A DNA stretch of 64,000 bases from JANNVK01 sp031430435 (GCA_031430435.1 JANPBM010000062.1:46203-110202), one strand, 5' to 3'. Positions 23,106 through 31,990 are shown, counted from the first letter of the stretch. Made by a program: numbers and translations. Notes: a model not told the origin generated them from the letters alone.

Positions 23106-25262
23106 TTACTCTCCGTTAATAACTCCGTCGGAAATCATCAGTCCGCCGTCGGAAATCATTAATCCGTCGGAAATCATCAAGCCGTCGGAAATCATCAGCC
23201 CGTCGGAAATCATCAAGCCGTCGGAAATCATCAGTCCGTCGGAAATCATCAAGCCGTCGGAAATCATTAACCCGTCGGAGATCATCAAGCCGTCGGAAAT
23301 CATCAATCCTTGTCCGAGACTTAAGCGGCTTTGGATATTTGAACCTAAAGTTTGAATTGTTCTGTCGGCAACGAAATCTCCGGAGATTACGCCGGCGGAA
23401 GTTAATTTTGAATTCGGAGCAGGTGTCCCGTTAAGCGTAACTTTTCTTTTGACCCACAACATTTTCGGGTTATAAAACGCTTGGTATTTGGTAAATAAAG
23501 GAGTTCCGCCGAGAATGTGATTGCCGCCCGCGATAATGTATTTGCCCCAGTTGACGGTAACGCCGTTGATAACATCACTCTGCACAGGCATTGATTTGCC
23601 CGCCGCCAAGAGTTTATCGCCAACTTTAATCGTGCCGTTGGCGACCGCCGTATTTACATCACTTCTGATTACTTCGCTCAATCTGATTGCTCCGCTGACA
23701 TTCAGCAATCCCGCGCCTTGTTGCGCCGGATTTGCGTTCGGTATTTGTTGAGCCGTGTATTGCAAAATCGATTTGACGAGAGCAGGCGTTAAACTCGGAT
23801 TCTTTTGCAACATCAATGCCGCCGCTCCCGAAACCACGGGAGCCGAAACAGACGTTCCGCTCATTTGCATAACCGGCGTGTTTGCATCCAAGTCCAAAAT
23901 GTTTAAAAGCGGATTTGAGGCAAGTAAAAAGCTGTTTGAAGATTCAAGCGAAACAATCTTATTGCCCGGAGCAACCAAATCGGGTTTGATAAGATTGTCG
24001 TAAACTTTAGCTCCGGCGGTGTTTAGCGAATAACCTCTGGTCGGACCTCTGGAACTGTAAGTGGTGATTCTGTCGTCCGTTCGGCTTTCGGTTTGAAAAG
24101 TATTGGCGGCGCCGACCGTAATCACACTCGGATCGTTTCCGGGCGAAGCAATTGTGCCGTATAATTCATTGCCGGCGGAATCTTTGCCGTGATTTCCTGC
24201 GGCAACTACGACCACAATTCCTTCTGCCGTTGCTTTTCTGACCGAACGGCAGAGCGGATCGTCAAGGTAACTTTCGGTTGACGAACCGCCCAAACTTAAA
24301 TTCATCACCCGAATGTTATATTCCGTTTTGTGCAAAATCGCCCAATCGATGCCTTTGATAACATCCGAAACTTGTCCGATGCCCGTGTTGTCTAAAACTT
24401 TTATCGAAACAATGTTTGCATTCGGAGCAATGCCGGTGAAATCCGAACTTGTCCCCGATCCCGTGCCGCGTCCGGCGACTGTTCCCGCAACGTGCGTTCC
24501 GTGTCCGAATTTATCTGCATTCGGCAGAAAATTTCTAAATGGAAGACTAACGCCGGCGGCGGATAAACTGTCGTAATATATTTGCGAATAATCTTTATTC
24601 CGCGATGAAACTAAATCAATAAAGCGAGATTCTTTTATCGCTTCTAAAAATGTGTTTTGCCGAATCGTGTCAACTTGGGCTTTGACGCGACTGTTTCCGG
24701 CGGCATCATCGAATCCGTTATTGGCAGCCATTACGCCCGAATCCAAAATTGCAATGCCGATTCCCGTGCCGTCAACACCGGTGTATTGATTGGTTGCGGC
24801 GCTAAAACTTCGCGTGTTCAAAACTCCCGTAGTTTTTTCGAGCAAACTGTTTGATTGCTTGGCAACATAGTTCGGCGTGATTCTTTCGACTTCGCTGCGG
24901 TTGGCAATTTCCAATAAACGCGAGGCGGGAATCCAAGCCACAAAAGCATCGATCGAGTAAAATCTTGACCACACAGTTCCGCCGATTTCGGTTACTTTAG
25001 CTCTCAAAACTGTCGAATCGTTTGTGTAATGCTGAACCAAAACTTGCACAAACGGAGTTGTTGTGTTGGTTGTGTACCACGAATTCGCCGCCGCGGTTTG
25101 ACCGTTGACAACTTTCTGCAAAGGGATTGAAAGTTTTTTCATCGCGGTCGAGGTTCCGGTTTCTGCCCGAACTGCCGAAGATTTACCCGTTGGTATCATT
25201 CCAAACGTAAAGATAAAGACCGTTGAAACTGCGAGCAGTTTTTGTAAAATTGGGGTTTTCAT
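23106..25262 (-). CDS. S8 subtilisin-like peptidase with ten LMISDG tail repeats
   Basis: This is a 718-residue secreted serine protease. A signal peptide is followed by a propeptide-like region (about 35-140) and the S8 domain: Asp in GIAILDSGV, His in GHGTHVAGT and Ser in SGTSVSAPVVSGAA, with the oxyanion-region motif VVVAAGNHG. After a linker, the C-terminus is ten LMISDG repeats (coded by near-identical 18-bp units at about 23115-23310) and then VINGE. Similar short D-G-L-M-x-S repeats end other acidobacterial S8 proteins as I recall; their role is unknown, perhaps surface attachment or calcium-bound beta-roll. The repeat-peptide gene downstream shares the LMISD core. Confidence 0.9.
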   Translation of the reverse strand: MKTPILQKLLAVSTVFIFTFGMIPTGKSSAVRAETGTSTAMKKLSIPLQKVVNGQTAAANSWYTTNTTTPFVQVLVQHYTNDSTVLRAKVTEIGGTVWSRFYSIDAFVAWIPASRLLEIANRSEVERITPNYVAKQSNSLLEKTTGVLNTRSFSAATNQYTGVDGTGIGIAILDSGVMAANNGFDDAAGNSRVKAQVDTIRQNTFLEAIKESRFIDLVSSRNKDYSQIYYDSLSAAGVSLPFRNFLPNADKFGHGTHVAGTVAGRGTGSGTSSDFTGIAPNANIVSIKVLDNTGIGQVSDVIKGIDWAILHKTEYNIRVMNLSLGGSSTESYLDDPLCRSVRKATAEGIVVVVAAGNHGKDSAGNELYGTIASPGNDPSVITVGAANTFQTESRTDDRITTYSSRGPTRGYSLNTAGAKVYDNLIKPDLVAPGNKIVSLESSNSFLLASNPLLNILDLDANTPVMQMSGTSVSAPVVSGAAALMLQKNPSLTPALVKSILQYTAQQIPNANPAQQGAGLLNVSGAIRLSEVIRSDVNTAVANGTIKVGDKLLAAGKSMPVQSDVINGVTVNWGKYIIAGGNHILGGTPLFTKYQAFYNPKMLWVKRKVTLNGTPAPNSKLTSAGVISGDFVADRTIQTLGSNIQSRLSLGQGLMISDGLMISDGLMISDGLMISDGLMISDGLMISDGLMISDGLMISDGLMISDGGLMISDGVINGE

Positions 25263-25533
25263 AAAGTATTTTCACCTGTCTGATAAATTTACCGGCAATT
25301 TAAGACTGCGTTTTTTGTCGGCATACTCCGTATTGCGAACGGTGCGCCAAAACTTCGGTTAAGCTCCAAACCCTGTTGTCTGTTGAGCGAGGCGTTTAAG
25401 TCGTTTTTCGCCACGCCGTTCATTCGGTCAAACTGAACCGCTTTCTTACTCAAAATTCAATCAACTTGCCGTCAAACTGATTGATATTAATCGACCCGAT
25501 TTAGAAATACTTGTCTAATTAAAAGGAGGAAAT
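25263..25533. other. Divergent intergenic region upstream of Ro60
   Basis: This 271-bp region separates the divergent subtilase and Ro60 genes. I see no convincing sigma-54 promoter (-24/-12) here, and no Y RNA stem motif. A short palindrome GGCGTTTAAG...TTTTTCGCC lies near 25390-25412. Confidence 0.4.
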
Positions 25534-27096
25534 ATGAACAACTCATTATTTCAAACCGTGCGTGGAATGTTCACGCCACCAACCGACACAATCAACCATG
25601 CAGGCGGACGTGCCTACGAATTTACTCCAAAACACGCACTTGCTCAATATGCCGTAACAGGTTCGTTTAACTCGACATTTTACGCAAATGCCGAAGATCA
25701 AATTACCAAAGTTGTCGAACTTTGCGGAAAAGTTGACGCGGAATTTATCGCCAAACTTGCGGTTTTCGCCCGTGAACGCGGATATATGAAAGATATGCCG
25801 GCGTTTTTGGCGGCGATGCTTTCGGTCAAAGATAAAGCGTTGCTGGAAAAGGTTTTTCCGCGTGTGATTAACAACGGAAAGATGCTCAGAAACTTTGTGC
25901 AGATCATGCGAAGCGGTGCGGTCGGACGTAAATCGTTGGGAACAATGCCGAAACGTCTGGTGCGTGAGTGGTTTGACCGCCGTCCCGCTGACGTTATCTT
26001 CAAACAATCGGTCGGACAATCGCCTAGTTTCGCGGATATTTTGAAGATGGTTCACATTAATCCGAACCATTTTGAAAAAGAAGCACTTTTCGGTTATTTG
26101 ATCGGCAAGGAATTTGAATTTGCGAAACTTCCCGAAGTTGTTCAAATGTTTGAGAAATTCAAACTTGGCGACTGTTTGGAAGTCCCGAATGTTCCGTTCC
26201 AAATGTTGACTGCGTTGCCTTTGGCGACGAAAGATTGGATCGAAATTGCTCGCAACGCCGGTTGGACAATGACGCGGATGAACTTGAACACTTTTCAACG
26301 TCACGGAGTTTTCCGAGATGCTGAAATGGTCGAAATCATCGCCAATCGTTTGGCAAATGCGGACGAAGTAAAACGCTCAAAAGTCTTTCCTTATCAATTG
26401 TTGTCGGCTTACAAAGCGGCGGTTGCGAATGCAGAAATGCCTAGAGAAATCACGGAAGCCTTGCAAGATGCGTTGGAAATTGCGTGCGAAAATGTTCCTA
26501 AAATCGAAGGTAAAATCTATATTTTGCCGGACGTTTCAGGTTCAATGAGTTCGCCGGTAACGGGACATCGCAAAGGTGCGACAACTTCGGTTCGTTGCAT
26601 TGATGTCGCGGGTTTGGTCGCTTCGGCGATACTTCGCAAGAATCCGACGGCGGAAGTTTTGCCGTTTGAATGTGATGTCGTAAATGTCGCACTTAATCCG
26701 CGTGATTCGGTGATGACAAACGCACAGAAACTTGCAAGCATCGGCGGTGGCGGAACGAATTGTTCAGCACCGTTGAAGCAATTGAATCGTGCAAAATCCA
26801 GCGGCGATTTGGTGATTTACGTTTCGGATAACGAATCGTGGATGGATAAACAACGCACCTGGAACAACGGCACGGAAACAATGACGCAATGGAATGAGTT
26901 CAAGTCTCGTAACAAAGACGCGAAACTTGTCTGCATTGACATCAACCCAAACGCGACGACGCAAGCCCAAGAACGCCAAGACATCTTGAACATCGGCGGA
27001 TTTTCAGACCAAGTGTTTGAAATTGTTGATTTGTTCGCTAAAGGTAAATTGAACGCGAATCATTGGGTTGGTGTGATTGAGGCGATTGAGGTTTAA
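25534..27096 (+). CDS. rsr: Ro60/Rsr, TROVE-domain RNA-binding ring protein
   Basis: This 520-residue Ro60 ortholog has an N-terminal TROVE HEAT-repeat ring (about 15-320; FYANAEDQITKVVELC, FAREERGYMK-like region) and a C-terminal von Willebrand A domain with a complete MIDAS motif DVSGSMS (D333, S335, S337). Ro60 rings bind misfolded RNA ends in the central hole and Y RNAs on the outer surface. In Deinococcus a Y RNA tethers Ro60 to PNPase, and in enterics rsr is co-encoded with Y RNAs and rtcBA. The ATG is preceded by a perfect AAAGGAGG site. The likely Y RNA partners lie 7-8.5 kb upstream inside the tRNA array; rtcB is 5 kb downstream. Its last 88 bp are duplicated at 27895-27982. Confidence 0.95.
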   Translation: MNNSLFQTVRGMFTPPTDTINHAGGRAYEFTPKHALAQYAVTGSFNSTFYANAEDQITKVVELCGKVDAEFIAKLAVFARERGYMKDMPAFLAAMLSVKDKALLEKVFPRVINNGKMLRNFVQIMRSGAVGRKSLGTMPKRLVREWFDRRPADVIFKQSVGQSPSFADILKMVHINPNHFEKEALFGYLIGKEFEFAKLPEVVQMFEKFKLGDCLEVPNVPFQMLTALPLATKDWIEIARNAGWTMTRMNLNTFQRHGVFRDAEMVEIIANRLANADEVKRSKVFPYQLLSAYKAAVANAEMPREITEALQDALEIACENVPKIEGKIYILPDVSGSMSSPVTGHRKGATTSVRCIDVAGLVASAILRKNPTAEVLPFECDVVNVALNPRDSVMTNAQKLASIGGGGTNCSAPLKQLNRAKSSGDLVIYVSDNESWMDKQRTWNNGTETMTQWNEFKSRNKDAKLVCIDINPNATTQAQERQDILNIGGFSDQVFEIVDLFAKGKLNANHWVGVIEAIEV

Positions 27097-27180
27097 TATG
27101 TCGGTGAATGAAATGCAGTTAAAATTTATTCACCGATATTGATTCGGAACTCATATTGCACATCCGAAAAGAAAAGAAAG

Positions 27181-27293
27181 TTGCCCGCGAATAACGCGAA
27201 TCGCCGCGAATATATTCTTTTCTCATACATTTGTCGCGGAAAAATCCGGCAAATTGTTTTTTATTCGCGTTCATTGGCGTTATTCGCGGGCAA
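27181..27293. repeat. Palindromic element downstream of Ro60
   Basis: TTGCCCGCGAATAACGC and GCGTTATTCGCGGGCAA form perfect 17-bp arms around a 79-base centre. This is a widespread type of short dispersed palindrome. The minus ORF across it is an artefact. Confidence 0.75.
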
Positions 27294-27349
27294 AAAATCT
27301 TAATTTTGGCTGTCAGCAATAAAAGTGCCGCTCAGAAATGTGTAGAACT

Positions 27350-27814
27350 TTAATTTGTCGAGAAAATTTGACGAAAATCAACTTTAATATCTTCGGATTC
27401 AACTTCCTGATTATGCAGACGCTTTTTGCCGGTTTTGTCGGTTACAAAAACTGTGTTGGTAAAAGGTTCGACCGTCCACACAGCTTTTATGCCGTTATCA
27501 ACCAGAGTTTGCGATTTAATAATCAAATCTTCGATGTTTTGGCTCGCGGAAACAATCTCAATCGCAATAATCGGCATTTCGGGAAACTTAGAAATGTCGT
27601 GAAAAAAATCGGGTTTGACATTCGTTCGCGGATAAACCGAAATATCGGGCGTTAATCCGTTGCCGATTGCCAAAGTTAATTCGGGAAACGGTCGGATACT
27701 TTTGTTTTTCAGCAAATGTTCAATAATTTCCTGACACAGATAACTATGAATGTATGACGGCATTTCTTCCTCGACTTGTTCTTTTTCAACTTCGATAACT
27801 TCTTCAAGCATCAT
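27350..27814 (-). CDS. Uma2 (DUF820) family putative restriction-fold endonuclease
   Basis: This 154-residue protein of the Uma2 family has a PD-(D/E)XK-like core: Asp in TPDISVYP, Glu in IIAIEIVS, then the Lys-containing helix IKSQTLVDNGIKAVW. Uma2 genes are abundant in Cyanobacteria and Acidobacteriota, often near mobile DNA; their biological role is not settled. It is opposite in direction to Ro60 and lies between Ro60 and the duplicate Ro60 tail, so it looks like inserted cargo. A start at M2 is equally possible. Confidence 0.88.
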   Translation of the reverse strand: MMLEEVIEVEKEQVEEEMPSYIHSYLCQEIIEHLLKNKSIRPFPELTLAIGNGLTPDISVYPRTNVKPDFFHDISKFPEMPIIAIEIVSASQNIEDLIIKSQTLVDNGIKAVWTVEPFTNTVFVTDKTGKKRLHNQEVESEDIKVDFRQIFSTN

Positions 27815-27894
27815 AATGTTTTACCTCTTAAGGGACGATTTTATCATAATTGTTTTCAGAACGGATATTTTCCGGTTATTAAATTTTATAGTAT

Positions 27895-27982
27895 CCAAGT
27901 GTTTGAAATCGTTGACCTGTTCGCAAAAGATGAATTGAACGCGGATCATTGGGTTGGCGTGATTGAAGCGGTTGAGGTGTAG
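27895..27982 (+). pseudogene. Duplicate of the Ro60 3' end (28 codons)
   Basis: The 88 bases match 27009-27096, the end of Ro60, with a handful of substitutions. They encode QVFEIVDLFAKDELNADHW and then VGVIEAVEV before a stop, against FAKGKLNANHW and EAIEV in the intact gene. No start codon or upstream Ro60 sequence accompanies it. It marks either the remnant of a second Ro60 copy or a target duplication left by insertion of the Uma2 segment. Confidence 0.88.
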
Positions 27983-28042
27983 AATAGTGTGAGTATTTAA
28001 TATTAAAAAATGCTCACACCGTTATAAAATTAGGATAAAACA

Positions 28043-28963
28043 ATGAATGATTTACAAAATATATCTTTTGACGAGGCTTCCGATTTTTGCGAAGCAAAAT
28101 TTCAAAGTGTTGAAATTGTCTTAAACTTTGCAGAAAAGCATAAGGATTCAATTTACTCTGTTTTTTCACTAGGAAGTGTAAATAATCCAACTAATCCTCA
28201 TCGTGAGATGAGCATAGAAGGTCTTTGGTATAGAGTTTATTGTTGGCTTCAGAGTCTTCAAAAGTTAAATTCAGCTAGAGATTTCCAAGCGTTTGCAACA
28301 GCTAATCGTGCATTGTTTGAAATTACTGTTGATTTAGCAATTCTTCACAATGATAAAACGAACTCTTCAGGCTGGCGTTTATGGAATTGGAATCTGTCAG
28401 AAAAATTGAGATCAGCTAAAAACTTAACAGAATATTTCGTGAAGAATAAAATCGATGTTCCTGATATTTACGCAGAACAAATTGAATTTATAAGACGTGA
28501 GGAAGATAGCATTCTCCATATGCGAAAAATGCTCTGGGCTTCAACGAAAAATCCTGATGGAAGACACCCACAGCGATGGACTGGAAATCCGAATTTATTT
28601 GAAGAACTTCATAATGTTGATTCAATTTTGGGACAATCTGTTATCGAATTATTCGATATGCCTCTCGCCCAATATTATAGGACTGAATACGCTAAAATGA
28701 ACTGGTTCATTCATTCGGGCGTTTCATCTTTTTGGAAAATGCCCCAAGATGCTTTTCCAACTATTAGTGCATTTTTCCTTGAAGGTTGTGCAAATTTTGG
28801 ACTTTTGGCAACTCATATTGTATTGAAAGATTTAGGACTGACTGAACATCTTCCTAACTATTACGAAGAACTTAACAATTTAAAGAATGCGAGATTATTT
28901 ACACATTCAAACTATATTGACAAGTGGGCATCGGATAGTCCAAATACTCCAGAAGAAATCTGA
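28043..28963 (+). CDS. Hypothetical AT-rich accessory protein (DUF5677-like)
   Basis: This is a 306-residue, helix-rich, soluble protein with no signal peptide. Motifs such as ANRALFEITVDLAIL and YAKMNWFIHSGVSSFW resemble the DUF5677 group of proteins often found in accessory islands; this is a weak resemblance by eye. Codon and base use is more AT-rich than the flanking core genes, suggesting transfer. It lies between the Ro60 tail duplicate and a stack of palindromic repeats. Function unknown; a defence role is conceivable but unsupported. Confidence 0.7.
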   Translation: MNDLQNISFDEASDFCEAKFQSVEIVLNFAEKHKDSIYSVFSLGSVNNPTNPHREMSIEGLWYRVYCWLQSLQKLNSARDFQAFATANRALFEITVDLAILHNDKTNSSGWRLWNWNLSEKLRSAKNLTEYFVKNKIDVPDIYAEQIEFIRREEDSILHMRKMLWASTKNPDGRHPQRWTGNPNLFEELHNVDSILGQSVIELFDMPLAQYYRTEYAKMNWFIHSGVSSFWKMPQDAFPTISAFFLEGCANFGLLATHIVLKDLGLTEHLPNYYEELNNLKNARLFTHSNYIDKWASDSPNTPEEI

Positions 28964-28972
28964 TTTATGATT

Positions 28973-29155
28973 AGTCCGTTTGCGGACGAAAGCCTAAAGC
29001 TACATGCGTCAGCGTGTAGAAAGCAATCGAACAAAAATGTAGCCTGTTTGCAGGCGGCAGAAATTCTGTCGTCCGCTAAACGGACTCGAAATTCTTCCAC
29101 ATCAACGACTGCACGCTGACGCACGCAGCTAAAATCTAACGTCCGCAAACGGACT
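28973..29155. repeat. Large palindromic element, family 2, copy 1
   Basis: Ends are AGTCCGTTTGCGGACG and CGTCCGCAAACGGACT. Inside are further arms with GCTACATGCGTCAGCGTGTAG and its near-complement, so the whole 183 bp can fold back on itself. A second copy lies at 34635-34816. Confidence 0.75.
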
Positions 29156-29266
29156 TAAACTTTTACAAAATCAAAGGCGTAAACGCGACTGTTAAGGAGC
29201 GTGTTAAATCCAAAGTTGCCACACACTTCCTCACGGTCGTGTTTCTGCCTTAAATACAATCGTTTA

Positions 29267-29541
29267 TGTTACGCAAAACTAATCTCTAAAGTCGCTGACG
29301 GCGACAAATTTAATAGCGTAGGGTAAAGCGAACCAAAGTGAGCGGCACCCTACGGCAGATTAGCAGATCAATTCGACGCTGTAAGTGTCGAACAAATGTT
29401 TGATTATTATTTACTTGGTTTGTTGCTCACTTTCAGCGAGCAAATTTCTTGTTATTTTGCCGTAGGGTTTCACTCGCCTCACTCATTACACCCTACGCTA
29501 TTATATTTGTCACCTACGGCGACTAAAACTAATTTGCGTTA
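29267..29541. repeat. Large palindromic element with CGTAGGGT hairpins
   Basis: Outer arms GTTACGCAAAACTAAT and ACTAATTTGCGTTAC, middle arms AATAGCGTAGGGT and ACCCTACGCTATTA, plus internal hairpins GCGTAGGGT...ACCCTACGG and CCGTAGGGT...ACCCTACGC. About 275 bp, a single copy in this window. Confidence 0.7.
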
Positions 29542-29592
29542 CATTTACGCCGGTCAGTTCAGCTCATCAAGTATGTGAAAGTTTTGCGACCC

Positions 29593-29665
29593 GTTCAGAG
29601 TCCACGCTTAAGCGTGTTTCCGCCGGCGAAACGCGGCGGGGCAAACTGAAGTTTGAACTCTGAAC
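29593..29665. repeat. Dispersed palindromic element GTTCAGAGTCC, copy
   Basis: Starts GTTCAGAGTCCACGC and ends AACTCTGAAC, with an internal GCTTAAGCGTG hairpin. Same family as 1696-1900. Confidence 0.75.
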
Positions 29666-29679
29666 AAAGCTAAAAACCT

Positions 29680-29905
29680 CGCCGGAACCTTTTTGAGCCT
29701 CACTTTTCAAATAAAAGCCTCGCCGAGAAGTTTTTGGGCTTAATCTTTCAAAGTATTTGTCCGCAAAGAAGTTTTTGAACATTATATTTGCAAAATAAAT
29801 GCCCACGGAGAAGTTTTTGGGCTTAACTTTTCAAAATAAACGTTCACGGAGAACTTTTTGAACCTCACATTTGTACAAATGATGTCCGCAAAGAAGTTTT
29901 TGTTC
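29680..29905. repeat. 42-bp tandem repeat upstream of the DUF6261-like gene
   Basis: The phrase GAAGTTTTTG recurs at about 29728, 29769, 29811, 29852 and 29894, a period of 41-42 bases. The connecting sequence (TTTCAAAATAAA, CCACGGA) is partly conserved. The period is twice 21 and is divisible by three. Confidence 0.7.
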
Positions 29906-29952
29906 GTTTTTACTTGTAATCTTTGCCGAATAGGACTAAATTACTCGGTATT

Positions 29953-30690
29953 ATGACCCAAATAATAAAAATTAACTCCAACGCATTAACTTCGGGTATT
30001 TATTATCAATTTATCGAAAGCATTGTGGCAATCAGCCGAACCGAACCTTTGGTGAGCGGGATTTCCGCTGATTTGGCAGCTGATGTGTCTAATCTGCAAA
30101 ACTCCTTTAAAAAAGAGCAGTTAGCTGATGAAACATCTCAAATTATCGCGTTAGACCAATTACGCGACCGAGCTTTCGGCAAAATTAAACGACTCGCCGA
30201 TGCTTATACTTTCGACGATCAATCGCCCGCGAACATCATTGCCGCCAATAAAATTCTCGGTCTTGTCGAATACTACGGCAAAGGCGATTTGATATATTTT
30301 GAATACAACAAAGAATCGGCGTATATCACCAATTTTATCAAAGACCTTGCCGACAATGCCCAAGATGCGGTTGACGCATTGAAACTGTCGAACGATATTG
30401 CGTATTTAAAAACCTGCAACGATAATTTTATCGCCCAATACGCCAAACGCGGTGATGTCGCCCAAGGTTTAGCCGATATTGTGCCGTTTTCCAGACTTCG
30501 CAAAACAGTTGCCGGAAATTACAACAATTTCATCGCCGATCTGCAAAGTCTGCAACGCATCGACAAAATCAACGCGGCAAAGTTTGAATCCGTTATCAGC
30601 AGAATCAACATCGAAGTTGAAAAATATAAATTGTTGGTAACAAAATCTGCCGCTAAACCAAGCGGAACACCGACACCGCCGAAGCCGTAA
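29953..30690 (+). CDS. DUF6261-like protein
   Basis: About 245 residues, all helical, with no signal peptide and a Pro/Thr-rich C-terminus (SGTPTPPKP). The opening (IKINSNALTSGIYYQFIES) resembles DUF6261, a family of helical proteins common in Bacteroidota. The frame extends upstream to a TTG at 29923, but the ATG at 29953 fits the family start better. The gene follows a tandem 42-bp repeat. Function unknown. Confidence 0.65.
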   Translation: MTQIIKINSNALTSGIYYQFIESIVAISRTEPLVSGISADLAADVSNLQNSFKKEQLADETSQIIALDQLRDRAFGKIKRLADAYTFDDQSPANIIAANKILGLVEYYGKGDLIYFEYNKESAYITNFIKDLADNAQDAVDALKLSNDIAYLKTCNDNFIAQYAKRGDVAQGLADIVPFSRLRKTVAGNYNNFIADLQSLQRIDKINAAKFESVISRINIEVEKYKLLVTKSAAKPSGTPTPPKP

Positions 30691-30785
30691 GTAAAATAAG
30701 ATTGCCGAAACACGCCCGAAGCAACTGTGTCTCTTTGTCAAAAATTACGCCGTTACTTCGGGTGGATTTCTGCAACAAAAACCAA

Positions 30786-31337
30786 TCAACGCCCGACAAA
30801 TTCGTTTAATCGTTCAACGGCAAGATCGTAAATCGCACGTTTTTTGTCTTCGTAAGCCGCTGTCAGATAAACCTTTCGGTTATTTTTCAAAACCAACGCC
30901 ACATCGTAGCCGATTTCGGTTTTGGTCATCAAAGCAACGTTGTCGGCGGAGATTATTTCAACCCGCGCGTTTCTTGCACCTATCCGATAAACTCTTTCTG
31001 CCGTGATAATTGCACTGATGTCGCCGAACGAGTATTCTTCGGTTTCCGTCTTGAATAATCTGAATTTTTCAATCACAATTCGTTGTAATGTGCGGTCAAA
31101 TTTAGCGGTAAATTTCGGCTTGCCGTAAATAAATCTGCAACCGCCGAGCAAAACTCCGAGGCAAACCAATCTGCCAAACATCAAATATAAGAACGGTATT
31201 GTCGAATAATTCGACGCACCGCCGAATAAAATATAAAGCCCGATTAAAGCGGCGGCAATAAGGATTCCGCCAACAATCCAAACGCCCGTCGGAGTTTGTT
31301 CAACTGTGAACTTGTCGTTAGTTTGATAAAATTTCAT
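30786..31337 (-). CDS. Small membrane protein with PH-like domain
   Basis: 183 residues with two adjacent membrane helices (about 17-65; GGILIAAALIGLYILFGG and a second one) and a soluble C-terminal half of beta-strand character resembling bacterial PH-like domains. No specific family recognised. The ATG is at 31337; convergent with the DUF6261-like gene. Confidence 0.65.
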   Translation of the reverse strand: MKFYQTNDKFTVEQTPTGVWIVGGILIAAALIGLYILFGGASNYSTIPFLYLMFGRLVCLGVLLGGCRFIYGKPKFTAKFDRTLQRIVIEKFRLFKTETEEYSFGDISAIITAERVYRIGARNARVEIISADNVALMTKTEIGYDVALVLKNNRKVYLTAAYEDKKRAIYDLAVERLNEFVGR

Positions 31338-31448
31338 TTGATTTTTTTGATTGGAAAGTTGAGAAATGTTTACCGTGTAAGGTCGTAAACAAATGTAATT
31401 TTATCACAGACAAAATGTAATTTGAATATTTATTTTCCCGATAAAACT

Positions 31449-31871
31449 ATGAGATACAAAAACGAAAGTGAAATGTTGGAAGTCATCGAATTATTTGAAT
31501 CGGCGACTTTACCGCACGACAGATGGCGGCACGGCGAACATTTAACGGTGGCGATGCACTATGCAATGCACAATAATTTTGACGAAGCATTAAATAAAAT
31601 GCGAAGCGGAATTTTGAAACTAAACGATTTCCACGGTGTTGTTACAGCCAACGAACGCGGTTATCACGAAACTTTAACCGTTATTTGGGCTCGTGCCGTT
31701 TTTGATTTTGTGAAGGCAAATCAAGGTAAACCAATGCTCGAAACGGCAAACGAAATTATTGAGAAATTTGACAAGGATTATCCGCTCAGATTTTACAGCC
31801 GAGAAGTTTTATTTTCGGTTGAAGCAAGAAACAATTTTATTGAAGCAGACCGTTCAGAGTCCAAACTTTAG
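31449..31871 (+). CDS. Conserved hypothetical protein; 3' end altered by a repeat
   Basis: A 140-residue soluble helical protein with the recognisable block LPHDRWRHGEHLTVAMHYAM found in small conserved hypotheticals; function unknown. The ATG at 31449 (MRYKNESEM) is preferred over the TTG at 31422. The last codons (EADRSESKL and stop) are supplied by a GTTCAGAGTCC palindrome starting at 31852, so the original C-terminus has been replaced. Confidence 0.7.
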   Translation: MRYKNESEMLEVIELFESATLPHDRWRHGEHLTVAMHYAMHNNFDEALNKMRSGILKLNDFHGVVTANERGYHETLTVIWARAVFDFVKANQGKPMLETANEIIEKFDKDYPLRFYSREVLFSVEARNNFIEADRSESKL

Positions 31872-31924
31872 TTTGCATCGCCGAGTTTCACCGGCGGAAA
31901 CACGCTCAAGCGTGAACTCTGAAC
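31852..31924. repeat. Dispersed palindromic element GTTCAGAGTCC, copy overlapping a gene end
   Basis: Starts GTTCAGAGTCCAAACTTTAG and ends GAACTCTGAAC. The first 20 bases code for the last residues and the stop of the preceding gene. Confidence 0.78.
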
Positions 31925-31930
31925 ATTTTA

Positions 31931-31990
31931 CGCAAAGTAGCTCAGTCCGGATAGAGCAACGAAATGTTTCGACAAAAACCTTGTCATCGC
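31931..31990 (+). other. tRNA-like fragment just upstream of rtcB
   Basis: CGCAAAGTAGCTCAGTCCGG followed by ATAGAGCA is a typical tRNA 5' half with D stem GCTC/GAGC. The next bases form hairpins CGAAA/TTTCG and GACAA/TTGTC instead of anticodon and T arms, and no matching acceptor 3' strand follows. It is a decayed tRNA or a tRNA-like leader of rtcB, 50 bases ahead of its start codon. Confidence 0.5.

Noticed and set aside
25546..26304. 252-codon frame antisense to Ro60
   Set aside because: Shadow of a well-supported gene; Arg/His-rich composition typical of a wrong frame.
27119..27319. 66-codon minus-strand frame downstream of Ro60
   Set aside because: It lies across a perfect 17-bp dispersed palindrome and has no ribosome site.
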